Source: Heterocephalus glaber
Lineage: Eukaryota; Chordata; Mammalia; Rodentia; Bathyergidae
Length of the DNA: 64,000 nt
NCBI RefSeq assembly: GCF_000247695.1
Contig: NW_004624742.1
Location: 5,688,959-5,752,958, forward strand
Direction: 5' to 3'
The translations under genes were made by a program, and so were the position numbers. Of the stretch, positions 31,101 through 38,170 are shown one piece after another. The notes beneath the pieces were generated by a model. That model was not told where the DNA came from, made no database searches, and saw only the letters and a list, made by a program, of their open reading frames with translations. How positions within the stretch are numbered: the stretch's first letter is position 1; every line of letters begins with the position of its first letter.

Positions 31101-33611
31101 GCCAATAAACCAAGTTTTAATGCAAAAGAAAAAGTTATTTGGTAAGTTTACCAGAATTCTGGAAATCCATGAAGCAGCAGCATGAGTGGTTTGCCTCTTT
31201 CCCCAGCAGCAACATAGTGAAATCTTAACCCCGAATCCTGAAAATGGAAGGCATGGAATTTTAGTGATGTTTGGTTTTGATCATAAGACTAGAATATTTA
31301 GTAATTTCATTTTATTTTTTAAAATCTGGCTTGCATTTTTTTAACATCAAGAAATAAAAAATCAATTTTGAAAAATAAAAACTTCATGTTTTATCAATAG
31401 GATAAATTGATCAAGTTTTATGAACATTTCCTTCACAGTAACTTCCTTTTTAGTTCTGACTAAAGGTCAATTTATATATTTTGAGCTTTTGAAGCAATGT
31501 CATAATTTGTAGCTTTCATCTTGAGGATGTGTCACCTTTTATCTCATTCAAATTTGGCAGGACATGTAAATAATTCTGATCTGAATTTAAATTCCTGCCA
31601 AGTTTACTTCCTAGTCACGTACTTTTCTCAGCTTACCCGTCAAAAGCTGTGCCATCAGTTATATAATTCACACCTCCTTCTCTTATTTTTAGGTCTCCCT
31701 TCCCACATTATTATTTTGAGTGTTGCATGTACCGTTCCCCTTGCTGCCTGCTCCTCATGTCATGTCAGTGTGTGTTTCTAACAACAGAATACCTAGAGTG
31801 CTCAACACTTCACCCTGCATGTGGGAGTCAATACAGCCCAAGGAAAAGAAAAGGAATGGGAATGGGAGAAGAATATAGCAACACTAAGGAAACAAAAGAG
31901 AAGAAAGGAAAATAAAAAACAAGAAAGAAAAGCAAAATTCTGAAAGAAAGCTGAGAGAGGAAAAACACCAATAGCTATATAGGAACCCTAAGTTATACTG
32001 TGTACAGGTACCCATAGGATTGGGTTTTCAGATGTTAATGAGTCTTAAAAGTCATCTAATTCAACATCATCATTTTACAGATCTAGAAAACGAGGTTCAA
32101 AGATGTTAACACAAGTCATAAAGGTGATTGGGCGCAGAACATGACTAGAATCCTCATCCTGTACAAACCCCCAGGATGATATTCTTTCCATTCTTTAGTT
32201 CTGCATCTCTGGGGAGATCCTTAGGAGGCCAGAGTCACAAGAAAAGCACCTGAGGAATTCCAGATGACTCTCAGGATGCTTTTACTCTTCCACTTGGACA
32301 GTTAACATCTGACTTTGCCCTCAACTGCAGAATGCCTTCTTAGAAGTTCAAAAACTTCTCTTATTCTGGTGGTGAGTCTTTAAGGATGACTGCTGTAGGC
32401 ATTTGACTGGATTTAATTCACACATACTTTATTGTACAGACGTGTCAGGTATTGTTCTAAGTTGTCCAATTTGGGGTTTTTTTGGTGGGGGTGGTGGTGG
32501 CAAATATTAACTCAATTCTCATATCAACCCTAGGGTGAGGAAGGGCAAGAGAAACATCTTGAAGGAAGGAAACTCTCACCCTTCTGAATTCCATCCTGCT
32601 GGAAAATTTAGCTCCTACTAGGAAATTAGGACTTGGTGACATAAGTATCTCCTCATGCGATGCTGATTTTGAAGGCTTATGAGTCAGACTGCAGGGTATA
32701 TATCACAGGGATTGTTTTTCCCTTTACCACCTGGAGTCTTTGGAAATAGAGTATCTCTGGGCCATGAGAAAGCCTAGGACAAGGACAAACAACTATAGAG
32801 GGCATGCACGGCCAATAATTACTTTTAATTCCATTCCTTTGATTCCTGACTTCATAAATATACTTCCCTCCTCACACACATATAGCATTTATTCTTTTTA
32901 TTTTTTTTTCATGCTACCTAGGTCATCTGTGATTACAACAAACCCCGAGTTTCAAAGATTTATTCTGTTTATTCTTTCTACCTCAAAATTTGGGCAAAGA
33001 AAGCCTCCTGAGACAGTAAGGCATCACCAGGAGAAATTCCTTACAGTTGATCTGAGCTCTAAAAGGCAAAAAGGTGACAGGAGGCAGCTTCCCTTGACAG
33101 TAGGAAAGGAAGTACTAGAGAACTCTGATTTTAAAACTCCAGAAAGCAACCAAGGTGTCTGCAAAACGTACCGCCACCCCAAACCCAAGCAAACCTGCCC
33201 ACACCTTGTTCCTCTCCTGCCTCTCCTTGCGTCCACCCCCCCCCCCCCCCCCCCGCTCACCAGCCCCGGCATTACAAGGGGACGCGGAGCCGAGGGTCAG
33301 GGAAGGCGCAGCCCGGCCCCTCAGCTCCCCAGGCCATCGCGTCCTTCCTGCATTACCGCCAGGCCCGCGCCGGCCTTCACCTTAATGCGCACGTAGCAGT
33401 GGGTGCCCAGAGAGGGGTCGTTCAGGCACGCAGGAGGGTGTTCCCGGGCCACCCGCCGGAAGGTCTGTGCCGGTCCCTTCCCGATGCTCCACAAAAGTTT
33501 GAGCAGGTGGACGGAGGCGCAGAGCCCGCTGTAGCAGTAGACCAGGGACCAGAAGAGCAGGGACCGGATCGCTCTTGTTAGGCGAGGCAGGCAGTCCCGC
33601 AGCCTCGCCAT
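6954..33611 (-). CDS. EPHX4: EPHX4 epoxide hydrolase 4, complete, seven coding exons
   Basis: Join on the minus strand: 33611-33381, 31237-31152, 23130-22973, 19679-19551, 15732-15629, 12650-12502, 7185-6954. Total 1089 nt, 362 residues plus stop, the length known for the human protein. Every intron is GT-AG and all phases agree. Residues about 17-40 form a hydrophobic N-terminal anchor ([10 protein letters not shown]). The alpha/beta-hydrolase core follows with the oxyanion loop HGFPEFW (100-106), the nucleophile Asp169 in GHDWGG, the lid tyrosine Tyr281 in NHYRNIF, the acid Asp307 in WGEKDAF and the base His336 in ASHWL. The family opens epoxides through an ester intermediate; the natural substrate of EPHX4 is not settled. 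The ATG at 33609-33611 gives the conserved start MARLRDC. Residue 224 is Gln in IPQFPEF, where human (from memory) has Trp. No lesion is seen, so the gene should be functional. Confidence 0.97.
7640..8150 (+). mobile_element. ERV-type solo LTR with an ID insertion
   Basis: Phrases such as 'aggacccttccagaccttac', an AATAAA near 7863, 'gtgggaaccccaatttttct' and 'gatagtgtcagaactgaatg' look like a mammalian endogenous retroviral LTR. No internal viral genes are seen on either side. Exact LTR family not named. It lies in EPHX4 intron 6, antisense to the gene. Confidence 0.6.
7782..7848 (+). repeat. 5'-truncated ID SINE with perfect 15-bp TSD
   Basis: Only the 3' half of the ID element is present ('cctcacaagcgcaaggtccc' to 'tggtacc' plus A13). 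It is flanked by aatatatcctgtata at 7767-7781 and 7849-7863, exactly duplicated. Confidence 0.92.
8195..9560 (-). repeat. Old L1/HAL1-type LINE remnant, minus
   Basis: The plus strand reads like the antisense of an old LINE-1 ORF2 ('gcattcagagaacataatct', 'ttttgtagtccagtatacaa', 'gaagtgggttaaaatcttct'). Heavily decayed with no frame. A TCTC-rich stretch (about 8989-9045) interrupts it. The right limit is uncertain. Confidence 0.5.
8989..9045. repeat. (TCTC/TCTG)n simple repeat
   Basis: Imperfect CTCTGTCTCT repeats over about 55 bp. Confidence 0.85.
9560..10062. other. EPHX4 intron 6, AT-rich, nothing recognised
   Basis: Low-complexity AT-rich intron sequence with short TATA/CATA runs near 9745-9850. 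No gene or clear repeat. Confidence 0.4.
10064..10142 (+). repeat. 5'-truncated ID SINE with A-rich tail
   Basis: 'cttgcaaacgcaaggtcctg' and 'gtttgatccttagcacc' are the 3' half of an ID element, followed by an A-rich tail of about 40 bp. Confidence 0.75.
10143..11372. repeat. Diverged tandem array, about 355-bp units, EPHX4 intron 6
   Basis: The same block recurs. 'gct[a/g]t[c/t]agtgtaag' occurs at 10156, 10511 and 11085; 'tgaagtaaa' and 'ttttcattgtag' follow at matching offsets; 'gatgtgaaaatgttgatgt' recurs near 10697 and 10896, with a variant near 10336. Units 1 and 2 are 355 bp apart. The third unit is incomplete, starting around 10784, and lacks the unit's start. The fourth runs from about 11080 to 11372. 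Shared 'cctgacaaaaca' marks unit ends near 10443 and 11014. I do not recognise the unit as a known repeat. Confidence 0.85.
11400..12134. other. EPHX4 intron 6, nothing recognised
   Basis: Pyrimidine-rich intron DNA. Open frames at 11796-12206 have no recognisable product. Confidence 0.4.
12135..12198 (-). repeat. Truncated B1 SINE, minus
   Basis: Poly-T then 'gagacagggtctggctttga' and 'caccaccatgcctggctc', with the B1 middle deleted. Confidence 0.75.
12502..12650 (-). CDS. EPHX4: EPHX4 exon 6
   Basis: Acceptor AAATTAG, 149 nt, donor GTCAGT. Encodes residues 237-285 plus part of 286, [10 protein letters not shown] to NHYRNIF, including the lid Tyr281. Confidence 0.97.
13050..13680 (+). repeat. 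Old LINE-1 3' region, EPHX4 intron 5
   Basis: Phrases of an old L1 tail ('actggaaacaatcacatatc', 'gttgaataaaccgtggtata', 'gttaagtgaaaaaaca'). Strongly decayed. Confidence 0.55.
13879..13959. mobile_element. Miniature hAT-like element, 81 bp
   Basis: Ends 'cagtgatggtgaacct' and 'agttcaccactgctg' are imperfect inverted repeats. Flanks gcctacaa (13871-13878) and acctagaa (13960-13967) agree at 6 of 8 bases, as expected for an aged 8-bp hAT duplication. The core 'gagttttcaatga' recurs in the element at 56937. Confidence 0.6.
13988..14072 (+). repeat. Full-length ID SINE with TSD
   Basis: 'tgctggggatttagctcagt' through 'gatccccagtacc' and an A tail, flanked by aagtaatgtttct (13975-13987) and aagtaatgttcct (14073-14085). 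Confidence 0.92.
14090..14800. other. EPHX4 intron 5, nothing recognised
   Basis: AT-rich sequence. The open frame at 14121-14360 has no recognisable product. Confidence 0.4.
14806..14925 (+). repeat. B1-type SINE, plus
   Basis: 'ccaggtataggggcatgtga', 'gctgaagcaggagaatcact', 'aagttcaagaccagtctggg'. Confidence 0.8.
15123..15198 (+). repeat. ID-type SINE, older subfamily
   Basis: 'agctgagaagtagctcagtg' to 'ttgggttcaatcttcagc'. Confidence 0.7.
15629..15732 (-). CDS. EPHX4: EPHX4 exon 5
   Basis: Acceptor AATTTCAG, 104 nt, donor GTAAGG. Encodes residues 202 (part) to 236, [10 protein letters not shown] to FMFSINDFK, part of the lid. Confidence 0.96.
16150..16690 (+). repeat. Ancient mammalian interspersed repeat
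   Basis: Runs from 'attcattcaatgaatatctg' past 'aggaaaggtccctgtgcaca' and 'gagaaggtctctctggggac' to 'gagccagccatgcaaagatg', a phrase order typical of one old family. Related fragments seem to lie near 6249, 39290 and 47690. Family not named. Confidence 0.5.
16700..17345. other. EPHX4 intron 4, nothing recognised
   Basis: AT-rich intron sequence without recognisable repeats or coding signal. Confidence 0.4.
17346..17462 (+). repeat. B1-type SINE, plus
   Basis: 'actactcaggaggctgaggc', 'aagttcaaggccagcctgga' and an A-rich tail. Confidence 0.85.
17583..19199 (+). mobile_element. Fossil hAT transposon with transposase remnant
   Basis: Ends in imperfect inverted repeats ('caaaggctctcaaag', 'gagagagctgctg') flanked by ctttaaag (17575-17582) and ctttaaaa (19200-19207), an 8-bp duplication with one mismatch. 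Inside is a decayed transposase colinear with the Zaphod/ZBED5/FAM200-like hAT group. The longest surviving frame (18746-18967) keeps the hAT C-terminal dimerisation phrases [22 protein letters not shown] and KPQIKEI. Earlier parts are broken by stops and by a B1 at 18215-18363. It lies in EPHX4 intron 4, antisense to the gene. It cannot make a transposase now. Confidence 0.82.
18215..18363 (-). repeat. B1 SINE inside the hAT fossil
   Basis: 'aaaaagggtctccctatata' to 'gtgcaccaccaaccctggct', minus orientation, splitting the transposase remnant. Confidence 0.85.
19551..19679 (-). CDS. EPHX4: EPHX4 exon 4 (nucleophile exon)
   Basis: Acceptor AATTTCAG, 129 nt, donor GTGAGT. Encodes residues 159 (part) to 202 (part), [13 protein letters not shown] to FPHPNVFT. 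Asp169 in HDW is the nucleophile. Confidence 0.98.
19812..19985 (+). repeat. MER5A-like hAT-Charlie fragment
   Basis: 'acatcagaatcacatagata', 'caggatccactctagaccta' and 'agaatctacattt' follow the MER5A order. Confidence 0.6.
20106..20254 (-). repeat. B1 SINE, minus
   Basis: 'ttttttttgagacagggtct' to 'gctgggattatagatgtgcg'. Confidence 0.88.
20255..20835. other. EPHX4 intron 3, nothing firm
   Basis: AT-rich sequence, possibly including an old repeat around 20360-20960 that the ID element at 20836 interrupts. Not identified. Confidence 0.35.
20836..20919 (+). repeat. ID SINE, plus
   Basis: 'ggctggggatttagctcagt' to 'ctgagtttgatctttggttc' and an A tail. Flanks 'agatcaaacagcct' and 'agataaaacagccta' look like its target duplication. 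Confidence 0.88.
21337..21422 (+). repeat. ID SINE with perfect 14-bp TSD
   Basis: 'ggccggggatttagctcagt' to 'gatccccggtacc' and A11, between tagattacaataac at 21323-21336 and 21423-21436. Confidence 0.95.
21873..21958. repeat. (TAG)n-rich microsatellite
   Basis: Interrupted TAG trinucleotides ('tagtagtagtagtagc') over about 85 bp. Confidence 0.9.
21985..22430 (+). mobile_element. MLT1-type MaLR solo LTR
   Basis: 'acttggccatgtgatttgct', 'gaagccagacccaggtagac', 'cactaagtttgaggtagttt' and a terminal 'gataccagctgatcag' follow the order of a mammalian MLT1 LTR. No internal region nearby. Limits approximate. Confidence 0.65.
22671..22757 (-). repeat. ID SINE, minus
   Basis: T-tract, 'ggtaccggggattgaactca' to 'ctgagctaaatgcccagccc'. 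'gaaagtcattctt' occurs on both sides. Confidence 0.93.
22973..23130 (-). CDS. EPHX4: EPHX4 exon 3
   Basis: Acceptor CCCTGCAG, 158 nt, donor GTAGGT. Encodes residues 106 (part) to 159 (part), [10 protein letters not shown] to DIKDILDSL, with the conserved [11 protein letters not shown]. Confidence 0.98.
23187..23312 (+). repeat. B1 SINE, plus
   Basis: 'gtagggcatggtgatgagtg', 'tgtagtcccagctacttggg', 'gtgagaccttgtctcaaaat'. Confidence 0.85.
23320..24043. other. EPHX4 intron 2, nothing recognised
   Basis: AT-rich. The 87-codon open frame at 23674-23937 has no recognisable motif and is most likely chance. Confidence 0.4.
24044..24386 (+). repeat. Left arm of long inverted repeat
   Basis: Its reverse complement is found at 27272-27593, about nine in ten bases the same by eye. 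Shared stretches include 'ccaaaatggccaaaatgatg', 'gtcattttggataactaaca' and 'aaaatgatctgacacaagcc'. The left arm carries a roughly 10-nt insertion near 24159. Origin of the unit not recognised. Confidence 0.93.
24494..24672 (+). repeat. B1-ID composite SINE, plus
   Basis: B1 half from 'aaggtggtggtgcatggctg', linker 'aaaataaaaataaataggaa', ID half 'ggccggggatgcagtgcagg' to 'attcaatcctcc'. Confidence 0.85.
25420..25632 (+). repeat. MIR element
   Basis: 'ctacgtgccaggcccaacta', an ATT run, 'ccactttacaaagagtcagg', 'gaaggtcacagagttagcaa' and 'gccacgatttgaacctagat' are MIR in order. Confidence 0.88.
25626..25699. repeat. 37-bp tandem duplication
   Basis: 'ctgaccttgaagtctacctt' at 25626 and 'ctgaccttggagtttacctt' at 25663, each ending in 'ctgcagca'. 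Two copies with few differences, at the end of the MIR. Confidence 0.92.
27272..27593 (-). repeat. Right arm of long inverted repeat
   Basis: Reverse complement of 24044-24386. The outer ends agree at AGTGATACTC and the inner ends at GACACAAGCCAAAC. Confidence 0.93.
27925..28042 (-). repeat. B1 SINE, minus
   Basis: 'gagccaaggtcttgttatgt', 'ggccaggctggttttgacct', 'cctcctgcctcagccttcct'. Confidence 0.82.
28215..28325 (-). repeat. MIR fragment
   Basis: 'gggtcatagtaaatgctcag' and 'taaatgttaattatcatcac' are the reverse of the MIR start. Confidence 0.6.
28345..28540 (+). repeat. MIR-like fragment
   Basis: 'aacatttattgagtattccc', 'cataacatctctgcaagatt' and 'agccagtaagtagctaaacc' follow the MIR pattern. 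Diverged. Confidence 0.5.
28885..29205 (+). mobile_element. MLT1-type MaLR solo LTR
   Basis: 'atgccccagcctgaatgtgg', 'tggatgggataaaagg', AATAAA near 29143 and 'caggtatttgtctcagcgat' are the MLT1 pattern. Confidence 0.75.
29663..29866 (-). repeat. B1-ID composite SINE, minus
   Basis: Minus-strand ID half ('agaactcagggcctatcgta', 'ctctgagctaaatcttcagc') then B1 half ('ttttgagacagcttgctaaa'). Confidence 0.75.
29970..30336 (+). mobile_element. MaLR-type solo LTR (MST/MLT group)
   Basis: Opens 'ggtctgaatatgtaccctaa', has 'aaaggtgattaagtcacaag' and 'ccttataaaagggcttggcc', the AATAAA in 'gtgaaataaatttctgttca', and ends 'gcagcacaaacagagtaaga'. Confidence 0.75.
30790..31110 (+). mobile_element. MST/THE1-type MaLR solo LTR
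   Basis: Opens 'gctatggtttgaacgtttgc', has 'aagtgattgggccatgaggg' and ends 'gaagcacaaaatcaactaag'. Third LTR of this kind within about 2.2 kb, all in the same orientation. Confidence 0.72.
31152..31237 (-). CDS. EPHX4: EPHX4 exon 2
   Basis: Acceptor TTTTCAG, 86 nt, donor GTAAAC. Encodes residues 78-105 plus part of 106, [12 protein letters not shown] to HGFPEF, the oxyanion-hole loop. Confidence 0.98.
31240..33170. other. EPHX4 intron 1, nothing recognised
   Basis: Unique-looking intron with a purine-rich stretch at about 31835-31965. The 218-codon plus-strand open frame at 32740-33396 runs into the CpG island and shows no domain; I treat it as chance. Confidence 0.45.
33236..33254. repeat. 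C19 homopolymer in EPHX4 intron 1
   Basis: An uninterrupted run of 19 C, so G19 on the transcribed-RNA sense strand, about 125 bp past the exon 1 donor. Confidence 0.95.
33381..33611 (-). CDS. EPHX4: EPHX4 exon 1 (start and membrane anchor)
   Basis: 231 nt, exactly 77 codons, [10 protein letters not shown] to HCYVRIK, donor GTGAAG. The frame stays open upstream to 33860, but the ATG at 33611 matches the conserved start. Hydrophobic anchor at residues about 17-40. Confidence 0.97.
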
Positions 33612-34045
33612 AGGGCGGAGCGGCGGCAGGGCCCACAGTCCGCGCTCGGGAGCTGGAGAGCCGCGCCGCTGCGCGTGCGGCCGGACCGCCCGTGCGCCCT
33701 CGCCGCTCCGCGCGCGCCCTCCCTGGGCCTGGCGGCCGCGCCGCTCCTTACCCGAGTCCGAGCTCGGCTCCCGCATATGCTGCGCGCTCGGGCCGCCAGG
33801 CGCAACCCGGGAGCGCCGCTGCTCAGAGTCCCCGGCTCTGGTCCGCCCTGGGCCAAGCAAGGGTGGACGCCACGGCCTTCTTTCGCCGAGAGTGACTTCA
33901 CATTTGACAGCTACTAAAATTATGGGCGAAATGAAGGCGACTTTCCAAACCCTTCTGGTTACCGCGGAAGCGCCGCTGTCGTTTTGACCATTGTTCTCAT
34001 CCCCCGTTGCCCACCTAGTTGGAATTTCATTACGCCCTTCTCCGT

Positions 34046-34250
34046 GTCACAGAATAATGCGGTACGGGAAGAGAGGAGACAGCAAACGACTTTCGTACTA
34101 GATTGTGGACATTGTTACTTTATTCCTGACGATCTCAAGATATTAATATTCTCCAGCTAGGTTCAAAGTTGTTACAGTCCAGATAGAAAACAGCAAGTAA
34201 GCTTTTTAGAGCAAGCTAAGCCCAAAGCAACCAACCATTGGTCTGTTTGT
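34046..34250. other. Intergenic upstream of EPHX4
   Basis: Short non-repetitive stretch between the CpG island and an old L1. Nothing recognised. Confidence 0.4.
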
Positions 34251-35700
34251 CCCTGATTTTTGTTGTTTAGAAGAGTATTGTATAAATGGAATCATATAGT
34301 ATGTAACCTTTTGTTCCTGGCTTCTTTTAGGTACCATAATGATGTGAGATTCAACCATACTATTGCATGTATCTATATTGTGAATTACTGTTTCATTAAA
34401 TGGATATAACACAATTGTTTATGCATTCTCCAGTTAAACGTTTTTCCTTCCAGTTTGGGGCTGTTATGAACAAATCCACTATAAAGTCACATACAGATGT
34501 GTGTGTGTGAATGTTTTCACTTCACTTGGATAACTACTGAGAAGTGGGATTGTTGTACATTTAACTTTATGAAAAACTGTCAAAACTGGTCTTCAAAGGG
34601 GCTACATTGGGATAGGGGTATAGCTAAGTGGGAGAGCCTGTGCCTAATTGTGTGCTGAGGCCATAGGTTCATCCCTCGTACAAAAGAGTGGCTGCATAAT
34701 ATTGAAATCACACCATCAAGGTGAGAGAGAGCTACTTAGTTCACTTCTTGAAAGCACTAGGTATTATTTTTTTAAAACTATTTTTAGTTTTAGACATTCC
34801 ATTAAGTGTGCAGTGGTATTCCACTTCCCCAATGTCTAGTAATATTGAGCTCCTAAGTAACTTGTGTGCCACTCAAATATATTTTTTGACAAATCTTTCA
34901 TTTGTTTTAAAGATTAAAAATTTCCCCCTACTGTTGATTGTTCTTGTATGTTTTGGTTACAAATTCTTTATCATATCTGATGTAATATGCAAATATTTTC
35001 TCCTAGACTCTAGCTTTTCAGAGTAAGTTTAATTTGGATAGTCACATTCGTCCACTTTTCCATTTATGTCATGCTTTTGATGTCAAATCAAAAAGATCAT
35101 GATCTTCTTTTCTTGATTACACATGGACCATGATCCATTTTGAGTTTTTATATAAGGTGTGGTTGTTTTTGTTCTTGTCAACGGATATCCAGTGCTACTT
35201 GTTGAAAAGACTACCTTTCCCCTGTGGAACTGCATCTGTTGTATTTGTGTAGCTCTATTTCTGATATCTCTGTCCTATTCCATTATCTATGCATATTCGT
35301 GTTCACTTTTTCCTCCTTTCCTTCCTATCTCCTTCCCTTTCTCCCTTTCTCCCATGATCCTTGTTTTGTATATTTGTATGTTCTTATATACGTCTCCTTG
35401 GTTTGTAATAGCTTCCCTAGGGTATATAGTTGGAAAGAGTTGCTGGGTTACCACTACACAGCTATTCAATTTTATAAAATATTGAACTGTCTTACAAAAT
35501 AGCTATATATGTATTTATGCTATTGGCATGAGTTCCTACTGATACTCTTGTATCACTTTAGCTAATGTGGTGAATAAAGATTAGAGTCATTTATGGCTTC
35601 GATTTTCATTTCCCTCAGTATTAAGCTGAACATCTTTTCGTGTTCATTAGCCATAAGTATTGTCTTTGAAGTGACAAATTTGTGTGAGGCAGAGAATCAC
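34251..35700 (-). repeat. Old L1 ORF2/3' region, minus orientation
   Basis: The plus strand reads as the antisense of an old L1: 'ggctgttatgaacaaatcca', 'actgagaagtgggattgttg', 'atgcaaatattttctcctag', 'gaccatgatccattttgagt', 'taagctgaacatcttttcgt'. No usable frame. An ID element at 34607-34684 interrupts it. The plus-strand open frames at 34648-35502 are antisense noise. Confidence 0.75.
34607..34684 (+). repeat. ID SINE inside old L1
   Basis: 'gggataggggtatagctaag' to 'ataggttcatccctcgtaca', older ID type. Confidence 0.72.
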
Positions 35701-36560
35701 CAATGTCCATGAGTTGTTTCAAATTTCACAGATTTGCAGTCAAATGTGGCCAAGTGGTTGGGTTCTGGTTAGGAGATACGAATGCAAGAGGCCTCTTTCA
35801 AATCTGACTATTAAAAACTTTCTGTGTAATGCTTTCACTCTATATTCCTGTGCTATAGCAATTTTAGAGAACACAGGTTCCTGGTGATGTAACTATAAAT
35901 GGAATAGAGCCATTCAAACCACTTTACTTCCCATAAAAATTGAATATCCCTTATACATTTAAGACAGCATTTCGTGGAAAAAATATTTCACTGCCATTTT
36001 ACTGAGCTCAGAATTCCAAGCTGACTTTCCCTCCTTTGTTTTCCTTTTTATTTAATCAAAGACTGGTGGATAAACAGAAATACAGCATAATCACTTCAGA
36101 TCATTCTTCTTGTATACACACAGATCTATGATCTATAATGTGAAAAGAAATACACAGTTGGCAAAGAAATGTATGTAACTTTTCCTTCTCCCACTCAAAA
36201 CCTTTTAAATCATACAAACTTAGAATCTCATCAGTATGTTCTTTTCTTTGACAAATGGTTCAGAATACGGTGAAAAGAAACTATATGCTAACATGTGCAT
36301 AAACTGTTAATGAAAAAAACCAGAAATAGCCATGATTATCAGTCACTGATAATCAGTTATGCCCTACAGAGCACTGTCAAAAAAGAAATTGCAGCAGAGA
36401 AAAGCTATATATACATACACAAGAGCAAATAAACTGCAAGATTAATGCATGCATGTTTTAAGGTAGAAAAAAATCATAGCCCTCCAAATTCTCCGCATTT
36501 CAATCTGACAGTTTTCTTTCAAGACTTTTGAAAATTAATTTCATTGTTTTTGGTACTCAT
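35701..36560. other. Intergenic, contains a short perfect hairpin
   Basis: Unclassified AT-rich DNA. An 11-bp perfect palindrome with a 1-nt loop lies at 36333-36355. Confidence 0.5.
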
Positions 36561-36561
36561 T

Positions 36562-36755
36562 GTTTTTATTTTTGTTTTTTCAGTCTTGGGGATAAATCTA
36601 AGGCCTTATGCATATTAGGCATATGCTCTACCACTGAGTCACATCCCCAGGCCTTTAAAAAATGCTATTTTGAGACAGTCTAAGTCGCTCAGGGTAGCCT
36701 CAGGCTCCCGAGTAGCTCACATTTCATACCTGTATCACTGCACCCAGCTACTACT
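36562..36755 (-). repeat. B1-ID composite SINE, minus
   Basis: ID half 'cttggggataaatctaaggc' to 'ccactgagtcacatccccag', then B1 half 'ctattttgagacagtctaag'. Confidence 0.75.
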
Positions 36756-36759
36756 CCTT

Positions 36760-37360
36760 AATTCTGCTGGTGAAATAAAAATAAGCTCCTTTATAGCTTT
36801 TTCCCTGCTTACAAAATTCTCTTTGCTTATGGTGGTGTGTTGGCCATTGAAAAATGTCTTAAGTATGAATTTCTTTTTCATTATCCTGTTTAGGATATTG
36901 TAATTCCAGAATAAAAGGTTTAACTTTTCTCAATTTTAAGAAAATTACAATTATTTTCTCAAATTAATGACCCTTTCTATTCTTCTGGTTGCTTCCAAGT
37001 ACTCTCATTAGATGTAGTAGAGCTTTTCATTTTATCCTGTAGATCCGTTAGCAAATTTCCTGACATTTTATCAGTAAGAGGTCAGATGGCAGGTATTTTA
37101 GTTTTTGAGGGCCATACAATATTTGTCACAACTACTGACATAGTACAAAAGACAGAGACATGTAAATAAATAGATGCGGATGTATTTCAATAAAACTTTG
37201 CAAAACCAGGCAGCAAGCTGGATCTGACCTGTTGGGTCATGGTTTGTCAAGCCCTACACTCTAATTTCTTAACATCTTTTTACATCTTCCTTCTCCTTGT
37301 CTATTTGTGCTGCTTGGTATATTCATTTGGGTTATCTTCTAGCTCATTGTTTTTGCTTTT
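36760..37360. other. Intergenic, possibly old repeat
   Basis: Phrases around 37095-37255 ('gggccatacaatatttgtca', 'aaaccaggcagcaagctgga', 'gggtcatggtttgtcaagcc') look like the reduced end of an old DNA transposon (MER-type). Otherwise nothing recognised. Confidence 0.35.
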
Positions 37361-37361
37361 T

Positions 37362-37434
37362 GATAGTGCTGGGGATTGAACCCAGGGTCTGATGCATGTT
37401 AGGCCAGTGGTCTACCACTGAACTCGGTCCTAGC
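37362..37434 (-). repeat. ID SINE, minus
   Basis: 'gtgctggggattgaacccag' to 'ctaccactgaactcggtcct'. Confidence 0.78.
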
Positions 37435-37439
37435 TCATT

Positions 37440-38170
37440 TTCTCTTCCCTGTTTCTAATTGCTTTTCTAGCAGTTGCATTTTTTTCCCCAATCTGCCGAT
37501 CTTCCACTCCAAAAAATTTTTATTTTTAAAAACATTTTCAAGTGGCTATTCTCTGGAAGTCCTGGGGAGAGCAGGGTAAAAGGATGTTACAATGTCTGCT
37601 CTCACTGAAGCTTTGGCCTTTAGCCTTTCAAAGACCTTCCTTCAACTTTCCCGCCTCACCAGTGCCCCATGACACAACTACCATGCTTACATAGCCCTAC
37701 ACATCTGATTTGGAAGAAGTCCCACCATCCCAGTTGCTTAGTGTGTTTCCAACTAATTTCAGGATGAAAGACCAGAGAGTATAATTGTAAAGCTGAAGAT
37801 AAAATTGGTAGATCTCTAATTCTAATCTAATTTCAGTTAAAGCCTTCATAGTGTTTAGATTAGTCAACTTTTATGAATTATAAATTTTTATCAGCAATTG
37901 TTATGCAATTCAGACATTCAGTAAGCAAATTGTGTTAGCATAACTGATAATTCGTTTAGAAGGAAAGGAAGCCCCCTTACCTCATAACCATAGATTAAAA
38001 CTATCCTTAATACATCTGGAATTCTACTGTAAAAATTACATCTGGATTTTAAGTGCAAAGTATATGTAAGTATATTATCAACTTGATGTAGGGGATAAAA
38101 TATTCATAAAGCAAAGGCCAGATGTGTGACTACATAAAATTTAAAATTTTAATGTGAAAAAAGAGAGCCT
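37440..38170. other. Intergenic, nothing recognised
   Basis: No gene or clear repeat. Confidence 0.35.

Larger units (their letters stand above)
33180..34045. promoter_or_regulatory. EPHX4: CpG island over EPHX4 first exon and promoter
   Basis: Very high C+G with many CpG (for example 'gccgcgccgctgcgcgtgcg' near 33660), in contrast with the AT-rich surroundings. It spans the first coding exon and about 400 bp upstream. No obvious TATA box. A CpG-island promoter is inferred and the transcription start is not fixed. Confidence 0.8.

Noticed and set aside
32740..33396. 218-codon plus-strand open frame as a new gene
   Set aside because: It crosses AT-rich intron and CpG island with an abrupt composition change, includes a proline run from the C19 homopolymer, and has no recognisable domain. 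It overlaps EPHX4 intron 1 and exon 1 in antisense.
33612..33860. EPHX4 N-terminal extension from an upstream in-frame ATG
   Set aside because: The frame is open because the DNA is CpG-rich. The conserved start MARLRDC lies at 33611 and gives the usual 362 residues.
33675..33917. Plus-strand proteins in the CpG island
   Set aside because: Arg/Ala/Pro-rich chance translations of GC-rich DNA on several frames, with no family resemblance.
35159..35502. Hydrophobic plus-strand open frames as a membrane protein
   Set aside because: They lie in the antisense of an old L1. AT-rich antisense readily gives hydrophobic residues.
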